The notes beneath the pieces are model-generated. The model searched no databases and was not told where the DNA came from. It was given only the letters and a program-made list of their open reading frames with translations. This document shows positions 30,020 through 41,362 of a DNA stretch of 64,000 bases, piece after piece. The number at the start of each line of letters is the position of its first letter. The first letter of the stretch is position 1. The translations under genes were made by a program, and so were the position numbers. The stretch comes from Psychrobacter sp. JCM 18902 (GTDB lineage: Bacteria; Pseudomonadota; Gammaproteobacteria; Pseudomonadales; Moraxellaceae). The DNA is taken from positions 186,001 to 250,000 of the forward strand of contig NZ_CAJHBK010000001.1 of assembly GCF_904846615.1 (NCBI RefSeq), in the 5' to 3' direction.

Positions 30020-30159
30020 TTCGTCTCGCCGTTATCAGTAAACAGTCAATTCGCTTGCAATACAGCGTCAATCAATGCCTTTTTACCAAAACCATCGTTA
30101 TCTTTTACTCTGCCTATGCTACCATAGATGTAATTTTTCTTATTTAAACTTTTGAGATT

Positions 30160-31035
30160 ATGAACTATAAACACGCCTACCACGCTGGTAACTTTGCTGA
30201 TGTGGTTAAACACATTTTATTGGTACAACTCCTTAATCAATTGGGGCAAAAAAACAAACCTTTTTATGTGCTTGATGCTTATGGTGGTCGCGGACTGTAT
30301 TCACTGAGCAGTGAAGAAGCGCGCAAGACAGGTGAGGCCAAAGGTGGTATTCAAGCGTTACTAAATGCCAATACTGACAAGGCACCCGCTGCTGTCAAAG
30401 ATTATATGGAAGGCATTAAGCAAGCCCGCTTCACTTATGACAATAAAGTCTATCCTGGTTCTCCTTGGTGGGTTGCCCATCATATCGAGAAAAATCCAGA
30501 TGCAGGCGTGCGCGGTGAAGCTTTTGAAGCCAAAGCTAGCGAATATGATGCGCTAAATTATCAGTTGCACAAGTTACCCATCGGTATACAGCATCGTGAT
30601 GCCTTTGAAGGTATTACTGCCGTTATTCCACCAAAAGAAAAGCGCGGTCTGATTTTTCTTGATCCGCCTTATGAGCAAGAGCACAAAGATTTTACACGCC
30701 TTATAAATCTACTCGTTGCTGCTTATAATAAATGGCCACAAGGCACTTATGCGCTTTGGTTCCCTATTAAGAACGTTGAAGCAGTTGAATTGTTTTACAA
30801 AAAACTGAAGCGTACCGAAATGCGCCGCCAGTTGGTTTGTGAGCTGAATATTTATCCAAATGATGTGGCGGTTGGTCTTAACGGTACAGGTTTACTGGTG
30901 ATCAATCCACCTTGGCAATTTGATAATCATGCACGTGAGATATTACGCTTCTTACAGCCTGCATTAAAAGTGGCTGATGCTCCAGATTTAACGCCTGATA
31001 GCGCAACCAATGTACGCTGGCTAGTCGGCGAATAA
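30160..31035 (+). CDS. rlmJ: 23S rRNA adenine-2030 N6-methyltransferase RlmJ
   Basis: A 291-residue S-adenosylmethionine-dependent methyltransferase that modifies A2030 of 23S rRNA. The signature N-terminus NYKHAYHAGNFADVVKHILL, VLDAYGGRGLYSL (SAM motif I region) and the N6-adenine catalytic motif LDPPYE (about 168-173) are all present. GAG lies 7-8 bp before the ATG. pssA follows in the same direction with a short gap. Confidence 0.95.
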   Translation: MNYKHAYHAGNFADVVKHILLVQLLNQLGQKNKPFYVLDAYGGRGLYSLSSEEARKTGEAKGGIQALLNANTDKAPAAVKDYMEGIKQARFTYDNKVYPGSPWWVAHHIEKNPDAGVRGEAFEAKASEYDALNYQLHKLPIGIQHRDAFEGITAVIPPKEKRGLIFLDPPYEQEHKDFTRLINLLVAAYNKWPQGTYALWFPIKNVEAVELFYKKLKRTEMRRQLVCELNIYPNDVAVGLNGTGLLVINPPWQFDNHAREILRFLQPALKVADAPDLTPDSATNVRWLVGE

Positions 31036-31077
31036 CCATGTTAGTGAATAACTATGCCGGCAAATAAGGATATTGAG

Positions 31078-31980
31078 ATGACTAACGTGCAATCACCTAA
31101 AGACGAATCAAATCATCCGCCTCTAAATGATGGATTGTTACAAGACAGCGCAGCCGCCCAGCCGCCCTTTGTTGATGAGCATGATTTCAATATTCGCTTA
31201 GCGGATAATGAGAGTTATGATGGCTTGACCTTTGAAGTGATTGAAGCAGAAGTTGCTGAAGGGCAGCGAGTAGTCAGTCGCGGTGTCTATTTAGCGCCAA
31301 ACCTAATTACAACCTTGTCACTGCTATCTGGCTTTTACTCGATTTTGGCCAGTACGCAAGGCGAGTTCTACAAAGCTTCTTTAGCCATCTTTTTGTCCGC
31401 TATTCTCGACGGTGCAGATGGGCGAGTGGCGCGTATGCTTAATGCGCAAAGCCCGTTTGGCGAGCAATATGATTCGCTTGCCGATATGCTGGCTTTTGGT
31501 GTTGCACCAGCGATCTTAGTTTATAGTTTTGCGCTGCAGCCGTTAGGTCGCATTGGCTTGGGCTGTGCGTTTGTCTTTACTGCCTGTGCTGCCTTCCGTT
31601 TGGCACGTTTTAACGTTCAGGTCGGTATTGTTGATAAAAAATACTTTGTCGGTTTGGCCAGTCCACTTGCTGCTATATTAGTAACGGCAGCAGTTATGGT
31701 CGCTGTCGACCATAATGAATGGGTCGGGCAGTACGATACGGCAGTCATGTTCTTATTCGCCGCTTGGGTGGTGATTTGTGGTTTACTGATGGTTAGCAAC
31801 GTCAAATACTATAGCTTTAAAGAATTTGATAAAAAGAAAGTACCTTTTGTGGTTTTAATAATCGGTGTGTTGGTTATGAGTATTGTGCTCTATGACATAC
31901 CTGTCGGTATTTTAGCCATTGGTATTATCTATGCGTTGTCGGGTATTGTTACGACGATTAAAGCAAAAGCAAATTTTTAG
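31078..31980 (+). CDS. pssA: CDP-diacylglycerol-serine O-phosphatidyltransferase
   Basis: A CDP-alcohol phosphotransferase of the inner membrane that makes phosphatidylserine, the precursor of phosphatidylethanolamine. The metal motif is DGRVARMLNAQSPFGEQYDS followed by LAD. Six or more hydrophobic segments follow an N-terminal soluble region of about 75 residues. I start at ATG 31078 because AAGGA lies 7 bp before it; the ATG at 31054 has no such site. rlmJ is 42 bp upstream. An intrinsic terminator follows at 32003. Confidence 0.93.
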   Translation: MTNVQSPKDESNHPPLNDGLLQDSAAAQPPFVDEHDFNIRLADNESYDGLTFEVIEAEVAEGQRVVSRGVYLAPNLITTLSLLSGFYSILASTQGEFYKASLAIFLSAILDGADGRVARMLNAQSPFGEQYDSLADMLAFGVAPAILVYSFALQPLGRIGLGCAFVFTACAAFRLARFNVQVGIVDKKYFVGLASPLAAILVTAAVMVAVDHNEWVGQYDTAVMFLFAAWVVICGLLMVSNVKYYSFKEFDKKKVPFVVLIIGVLVMSIVLYDIPVGILAIGIIYALSGIVTTIKAKANF

Positions 31981-32002
31981 AATTGACTGTTCGTGTCATA
32001 TT

Positions 32003-32034
32003 AAGGAATTTACCGTAGGGTAAGTTCCTTTTTT
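32003..32034 (+). terminator. pssA intrinsic terminator
   Basis: AAGGAATTTACC and GGTAAGTTCCTT pair around GTAG and are followed by a T-run. Confidence 0.85.
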
Positions 32035-32302
32035 TATGCGCTTTATATATCAAAATGGCTATCAGTGTATTCATCACGACAAGATAAAGAAGGACCACTC
32101 ATTTTTTAGATAATGATCATTGATAACTACTTGTTAAAGAAACCCACATGATTGAGATGAAATAAGCATGCTTATTTACGAGCTTACCTCAGCCCAGCCT
32201 CAAGACCCCATACACTGCCATCCAGTTAAAGCAAAAGTAGCGTAGTCATTCTGCCAATTTAGTCTAATCACCAAGTTTATTTGAATAAAGATAAAATAGC
32301 CC
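32035..32302. other. Gap between the pssA terminator and the rRNA promoters
   Basis: About 270 bp without a gene. I see no clear FIS sites or other signals beyond general AT-richness, which would suit an UP element just before the first rRNA promoter. Confidence 0.4.
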
Positions 32303-32330
32303 TTGACTAAAGATTCAGAATCTATATAAT
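32303..32330 (+). promoter_or_regulatory. rRNA operon promoter P1
   Basis: -35 TTGACT at 32303-32308 and a perfect -10 TATAAT at 32325-32330, 16 bp apart. A GC-rich stretch (ACGCCCC) follows the -10, as expected for a stringently controlled rRNA promoter. Confidence 0.8.
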
Positions 32331-32413
32331 ACGCCCCACAGCAAAGGAAGCTAAGCAGTAAGTTAACCAACTTATCACTTAGATTACCAAGCTAAGACAA
32401 AACATAAAAAAGC

Positions 32414-32441
32414 TTGACAAATCAAATCATTATGATAAGAT
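32414..32441 (+). promoter_or_regulatory. rRNA operon promoter P2 candidate
   Basis: A perfect -35 TTGACA at 32414-32419 and -10 TAAGAT at 32436-32441 are 16 bp apart, about 330 bp before the 16S gene. The tandem P1/P2 layout is usual for rRNA operons. Confidence 0.6.
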
Positions 32442-32545
32442 AGTCGGCTCGCTAGATAGCTTGACCCGCAAGGGTTTGAGACTAAACAGCAAGAGAATTA
32501 CCCTATATATCAGTTACTGGACGACAGTGATTGAGCACTATTTAA

Positions 32546-32595
32546 AAGCATAACTAAAGAACAACTTGTGTGGATTTTTGCTGATTCAGAATGCT
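32546..32595 (+). promoter_or_regulatory. Left arm of the 16S processing stem
   Basis: TAACTAAAGAACAACTTGTG (32551-32570) and the sequence after it pair with the spacer at 34309-34358 downstream of 16S. The pairing continues, with small bulges, through ATTTTTGCTGATTCAGAATGC. This should be the RNase III stem that frees pre-16S RNA. Confidence 0.75.
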
Positions 32596-32769
32596 AAAAA
32601 ATAAAGTTGGTTTTAACTTCTTTTCGGAGTTCATTCTAACTATAAAAATTATCATTTAAGACAGCAGAAAAACTCAAAGTTAATTCATTACGAACATAAT
32701 TTTTAGCGATTTTGCCAGATTAGATGAGCCAAGTTTAGAAGTCTCTTTAAAGGACTTCATAGCAAGATT

Positions 32770-34308
<1,539 letters not shown>

Positions 34309-34358
34309 TAGATGGCATTCGGTCAGCAAGAATTCACAACAAGTTGTTCTTTAGTTTA
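34309..34358 (+). promoter_or_regulatory. Right arm of the 16S processing stem, with boxA-like sequence
   Basis: ACAAGTTGTTCTTTAGTT (34339-34356) is complementary to the leader arm at 32551-32570, and GCATTCGGTCAGCAAGAATT extends the pairing. TGTTCTTTAG at 34345 also resembles the antitermination boxA. Confidence 0.7.
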
Positions 34359-34383
34359 AGCTTACGTTTTAACAAGCGTAATT

Positions 34384-34460
34384 GGGTCTGTAGCTCAGCT
34401 GGTTAGAGCACCGTGTTGATAACGCGGGGGTCAGTGGTTCAAGTCCACTTAGACCCACCA
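34384..34460 (+). tRNA. tRNA-Ile (GAT)
   Basis: A 77-nt cloverleaf in the 16S-23S spacer with an encoded CCA end. The acceptor GGGTCTG pairs with the TAGACCC side and the anticodon GAT is at 34418-34420. It is the usual first spacer tRNA. Confidence 0.97.
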
Positions 34461-34469
34461 TTTTATAAT

Positions 34470-34545
34470 GGGGCCATAGCTCAGTTGGTAGAGCGCCTGC
34501 CTTGCACGCAGGAGGTCAACGGTTCGACTCCGTTTGGCTCCACCA
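34470..34545 (+). tRNA. tRNA-Ala (TGC)
   Basis: A 76-nt cloverleaf with encoded CCA, 9 bp after tRNA-Ile. The anticodon TGC is at 34503-34505, with GGTTCGACTCC in the T arm. Confidence 0.97.
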
Positions 34546-34891
34546 CTATAGACGAATAAGCTTTAAGTGCTAATAGTATAAATAGAAACAAGTGATTTAT
34601 CTTTGAATAAAGACACGATTACTTCTTTCTGTTTTATACAGAATCTGTGACTCGACGAGAGCATAGAGACTATTTAAAAACATAGATATGAGTCTGGGTT
34701 AGGAGGAGCGTGTTCACGCGCACCTCTTAACCTTAATCACTCACCTCTTAACGACATCAGTTGTTATCCCAGGGATGAGTGATTAAAAAAAGTAATAAGA
34801 GAACTGAATCAAGCGTATAAACATAGGTGATATCGTTATCATAATTAGACTTTATAACACTTAGCAGTCGAAAGACTACTTGGGGTTGTAT
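34546..34891 (+). other. Second half of the 16S-23S spacer
   Basis: It has no further tRNA. A strong hairpin lies at 34697-34733 (GGTTAGGAGG paired with CCTCTTAACC), and a second weaker stem uses AATCACTCA and TGAGTGATT. The last 20 bases form the left arm of the 23S processing stem. Confidence 0.6.
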
Positions 34892-37752
<2,861 letters not shown>

Positions 37753-37943
37753 TACAACACCCAAGTGGTTTGTATGAAAGCTCTAATTAATCTATCTTGT
37801 ATAAGCGAAAGCTTATAGAATAAAAGAAAGAATATTTCGATATCACCTTTAACCTTGATTCAGTTAGGTTACAAGTTGATCGACCATAAACTAAACACTT
37901 ATAGTCAAACAATAAAAATAACAGACTCATATCTAACCCCCTT
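37753..37943 (+). other. 23S-5S spacer
   Basis: About 190 bp, AT-rich, with the right arm of the 23S stem at its start. I see no tRNA. Confidence 0.6.
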
Positions 37944-38059
37944 TGCTGACGACAATAGCATGATGGCACCACCTGATCCCTTCCCGAACTCAGAAGTGAA
38001 ACATCATTGCGCCAATGGTAGTGTGGATTCGTCCATGTGAGAGTAGGTCATCGTCAGCT
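37944..38059 (+). rRNA. rrf: 5S ribosomal RNA
   Basis: About 116 bp. The ends GCTGACGA and TCGTCAGC pair, and the internal CCGAACTCAGAAGTGAAAC is the universal 5S motif. Confidence 0.95.
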
Positions 38060-38067
38060 CTCTATTC

Positions 38068-38109
38068 AAAGATAAACCCCCTCCGCGAAAGCGGAGGGGG
38101 TTTATCTTT
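38068..38109 (+). terminator. rRNA operon terminator
   Basis: A perfect 19-bp stem (AAAGATAAACCCCCTCCGC) with a GAAA tetraloop and a terminal T-run, 9 bp after 5S. Confidence 0.97.
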
Positions 38110-38229
38110 GCGTGGGGTTTATGGTTTTTTTGTTCTCATATTAATTCAGTTACTTAATTTTCTTAACCATAATTAGTCTCAATCAGATATGATAGAAAAC
38201 TTAACCTATAAATTTTACAGATAAATATC

Positions 38230-39600
38230 ATGCCAATTAAAAATTCAACATCTTCCAGCTTACATCCCAGTATTATGTCAAAAGGTCAACATGAGGTTTT
38301 AGGTGACTATGATTTTTCCACAACAATAGTAAGTCTTTACTCATCTGATAGTAAAGGTTGGGTAAAAGTAAAAAAATGTTTGATTTCTTTGCAAGACTGT
38401 ATCTCTAGAAAAGAATCTATGTCCCATGATGTTTATGATACCTTGTCTAAAGCTATACCTTTAATCTTTCATGAGTATACTCATTTCTATGATTGTTCCT
38501 CAACTATTTGGGGTGCAAAATATTTAAGTATGATGGCGCAAGCGTATACAGCTGATAATCTGACTCATGGTGGAAAAGAAAAAGACTTCCATCACGCTAA
38601 AAAATTCCATGATTTAATCAGATTCTCTCTTTTACCAAAATATTACACGGATAAAACGAAAATTACAGATGATAGTCGACCTTGGGATTATCGTGAATCT
38701 ATAGGTAATAGGTTTTCTAGTTCTGGTGAAGTAGCTGATCATCCGATAGTATTTACCTGGTTTTTAAATAAAAATGGAGAGGCTTTAGTACGATCACCAA
38801 TATCTACAATTTCTTTATTAGAGTGCGCTGCCATGGCACAGGAGATAAATAAGAATATTGGACTAATCAGCCTTTTAGAAAAAGATCAAAGGACTATTGA
38901 ACTTAAGTTATATACAAATAAAATTCTTGATTATATCTATAATAAAGATATCACCGAGTATTCAGTTTGTGCTCATCTTGTAGCAAATAAATGTAAGGAG
39001 CCAGATGTATTTTTAGCTTATAAAGTTTCCGCGATACTCTGTCGTCTTGTATTAAACACTCCATCTAAAATATATTTACAAATAGCTGAAGAGTGTGATT
39101 TTGAAAGTATATTCGGTTCTACACAAGTAGCAAGTGAATATATAGAAAAAGTTAAAAAAGGGTTAAGGTATTTAGAGCCAGGTTTTTTATATTATCTCAT
39201 ATGCCGTGCGATGTCAGATGGGGAGCTTAATAAATTAGATGAAGGTTTCTCATTAATTTGTGCTAGCCTACAAAAACTTGGAGTTGATTATGCGGATCTA
39301 AAAGATGAATCAAGAAAAGAGTTTCTAGAGTATTCTGAAATAGCAGCTTCTTCGAAAATAGAAAGCATTTCTATGATAGCAAAAGCTGGTCAAAGAAATT
39401 ATGAGTTAAATAACTGGAGTAATTTTAAGATGGACTTTCATCATCTAAGTTTACCACCAGTTCGTCTTAATGATTTTAGTCAAGTAGATTTGTTTTTAGC
39501 AGAGGCTAATTCTTTGAAATCAGTCTGTTTAACTAGAATAGAGGAAGAGCTTTCAGAAGGAGATACCTGGGTTAAAAGGTTTGTAGATGCATGTGCCTGA
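38230..39600 (+). CDS. Orphan putative zinc-metalloprotease-like protein (HEYTH motif)
   Basis: A 456-residue protein that I do not recognise. It has a clear HExxH motif, FHEYTHFYDCSSTIWG (about residues 77-92). Possible third ligands are glutamates in SLLECAAMAQEIN (about 197-209). The rest is mostly helical, with no signal peptide or membrane segment, so it is probably cytoplasmic. The HEYTHFxD...T.WG context is reminiscent of orphan zincin-like proteins of unknown role. The gene is visibly more AT-rich than its neighbours, lies between the rRNA terminator and osmC, and has its own AT-rich upstream region. Those features suggest acquired DNA. The ATG at 38230 lacks a strong ribosome site. 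Confidence 0.65.
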   Translation: MPIKNSTSSSLHPSIMSKGQHEVLGDYDFSTTIVSLYSSDSKGWVKVKKCLISLQDCISRKESMSHDVYDTLSKAIPLIFHEYTHFYDCSSTIWGAKYLSMMAQAYTADNLTHGGKEKDFHHAKKFHDLIRFSLLPKYYTDKTKITDDSRPWDYRESIGNRFSSSGEVADHPIVFTWFLNKNGEALVRSPISTISLLECAAMAQEINKNIGLISLLEKDQRTIELKLYTNKILDYIYNKDITEYSVCAHLVANKCKEPDVFLAYKVSAILCRLVLNTPSKIYLQIAEECDFESIFGSTQVASEYIEKVKKGLRYLEPGFLYYLICRAMSDGELNKLDEGFSLICASLQKLGVDYADLKDESRKEFLEYSEIAASSKIESISMIAKAGQRNYELNNWSNFKMDFHHLSLPPVRLNDFSQVDLFLAEANSLKSVCLTRIEEELSEGDTWVKRFVDACA

Positions 39601-39702
39601 AAAAAAATTGAGTTTAAAGACTAAGACTTAAATTTTTAAAAAATCATAAATATTTCAATATCTAATGTCCACACAATATTGCCTACTACTATAGGAAATC
39701 CT

Positions 39703-40113
39703 ATGACAACCTCAAAAGTAACCTATCAAGGCGATCTACGCACTAGCGCCATTCATTTGCAATCAAACAATGAAATCATTACTGATGCGCCAATTGATAA
39801 TCAAGGCAAAGGCGAAGCGTTTTCACCGACTGATTTACTAGCCACTAGCTTAGCCAGTTGTATGTTGACGATTATTGGTATTAAAGCGCGTGATATGGAG
39901 ATTGATATCGCAGGTACTACGAGCGAGGTGAACAAAATAATGGCTGCTGATCCAAGACGCGTCAGCGAAGTGCACATTACGATTACTTTTAATCAAGAGT
40001 TAGATGACAAAACGCAAAAGATATTCTATAACACTGCGCTCACGTGTCCGGTTGCGAAAAGCATCCATCCTGATATTATTCAAAAAGTGACTATTCATTC
40101 TAATAGTTATTGA
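39703..40113 (+). CDS. OsmC/Ohr family protein
   Basis: A 136-residue cytoplasmic peroxiredoxin-like protein. The first active cysteine lies in ATSLASCMLTIIGIKARD and the second in NTALTCPVAKSIHPD, the two-Cys arrangement of OsmC/YhfA proteins, which reduce organic hydroperoxides. I chose ATG 39703 because AGGA ends 6 bp before it; the upstream TTG at 39679 is unsupported. It heads a group with two further genes reading the same way. Confidence 0.9.
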   Translation: MTTSKVTYQGDLRTSAIHLQSNNEIITDAPIDNQGKGEAFSPTDLLATSLASCMLTIIGIKARDMEIDIAGTTSEVNKIMAADPRRVSEVHITITFNQELDDKTQKIFYNTALTCPVAKSIHPDIIQKVTIHSNSY

Positions 40114-40149
40114 TTCCAAGAACTATTAACCTCTATAACGGTGATTAAT

Positions 40150-40614
40150 ATGGCTACCAAAACCTTGCTTATCGTCGCTCATGCGCCATCACCGAATACC
40201 AAAAAATTAGCACAAGCGGCTTATAACGGTGCTAATCATCCTGACTTAGATATCAATGTCATATTAAAGTCCCCACAGGACACCCAGCCTGAAGATGTAT
40301 TGGCAGCAGATGCGCTATTACTAGGGACGACTGAGAATTTGGCCTATATGGCAGGACTGACCAAAGATTTCTTTGATCGCTGTTATTATCCGGTTTTAGA
40401 GAAAAAGCAGGGTATGCCGTTTGCACTATATATTCGCGCAGGTCATGATGGTACGGGTACCAAGCTTGCTATAAAAACTATTACCACTGGATTGCGTTGG
40501 GAATGGATTCAAGGAGCGCTGATTTTACAAGGTGATTGGCAAAAGGTGTTTACTGAGCAAGTCGAAGAGCTGGCAATGACATTGGCAGCTGGCTTAGAAG
40601 CGGGCATTTATTAA
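40150..40614 (+). CDS. Flavodoxin/NADPH-dependent FMN reductase-like protein
   Basis: About 154 residues with a flavodoxin-like start, KTLLIVAHAPSPNTKKLAQA, where the phosphate-binding loop should bind FMN. LLLGTTENLAYMAGLTKDFF and the ARAGHDGTG-like IRAGHDGTGTK fit the same fold. Its electron acceptor is unknown. GGTGA precedes ATG 40150; a GTG at 40141 is in frame. It follows osmC by 36 bp and precedes the DUF938 gene by 12 bp, so the three likely form an operon. Confidence 0.82.
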   Translation: MATKTLLIVAHAPSPNTKKLAQAAYNGANHPDLDINVILKSPQDTQPEDVLAADALLLGTTENLAYMAGLTKDFFDRCYYPVLEKKQGMPFALYIRAGHDGTGTKLAIKTITTGLRWEWIQGALILQGDWQKVFTEQVEELAMTLAAGLEAGIY

Positions 40615-40626
40615 TAAGGTGTTTTT

Positions 40627-41268
40627 ATGGTTAAGGATAACTTAGGTAATATAGTTTCTAATCTACCATTTTCTCAAGCATGTGAAAATAATCAGCAGCC
40701 GATTTTAGACGTTTTACAGCAAGAATTGCAAGACGCTACTCATGTATTAGAAGTCGGATCTGGAACGGGGCAGCATAGTATCTATTTTGCGCCGCGTTTG
40801 ACGCATTTACACTGGCAAACCAGTGATGTGTACGCCAATCATGCCATTATTAACGCTTGGCATGTTGCTTATCCTGCGCCTAATTTATATGCGCCGCTAA
40901 GCTTTGACGTATCGTCTGATTCAATACCGATAAATAAGACTATCAATGCGCCTTACGATGCGGTATTCACCGCCAATACTCTGCATATTATGTCATGGTC
41001 TTTAGTGAGCAAGTTATTTGAATTGGTCGGCGATATTCTACCTTTAAAGGGTAAATTCATCGTTTATGGACCCTTTAACGAAAATGGCAGTTATAGCAGC
41101 GCAAGCAATCGTCAGTTTGACCATAGCTTACGGCAGCGTGATGCTAACAGCGGCATCCGTCATTTAGAAGACGTTATAGATTTGGCAAATACACATCATT
41201 TAACGTTAAATACGCGTTATGAGATGCCATCTAACAATCAAATATTAGTATTTGAAAAACTCTATTAA
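40627..41268 (+). CDS. DUF938 (UPF0585) SAM-dependent methyltransferase-like protein
   Basis: A 213-residue protein. The SAM-binding motif VLEVGSGTGQHSIYFAPRL lies near residues 39-57, followed by HWQTSDVYANH and later NTLHIMSWSLV, as in DUF938. Family members are annotated as methyltransferases without a known substrate. AAGG lies shortly before the ATG. It ends before a perfect bidirectional terminator. Confidence 0.88.
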   Translation: MVKDNLGNIVSNLPFSQACENNQQPILDVLQQELQDATHVLEVGSGTGQHSIYFAPRLTHLHWQTSDVYANHAIINAWHVAYPAPNLYAPLSFDVSSDSIPINKTINAPYDAVFTANTLHIMSWSLVSKLFELVGDILPLKGKFIVYGPFNENGSYSSASNRQFDHSLRQRDANSGIRHLEDVIDLANTHHLTLNTRYEMPSNNQILVFEKLY

Positions 41269-41273
41269 CGTAA

Positions 41274-41321
41274 AAAGCTGAGTTGATTCACTGTGATAGC
41301 ACCATGAATCAACTCAGCTTT
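41274..41321. terminator. Bidirectional intrinsic terminator
   Basis: A 17-bp perfect stem (AAAGCTGAGTTGATTCA and its complement) around a 14-base loop, between the convergent DUF938 and ppc genes. Confidence 0.9.
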
Positions 41322-41362
41322 ATGCAAGTTCGAATCTGTAAAGACCAACCTATTTATAAATA

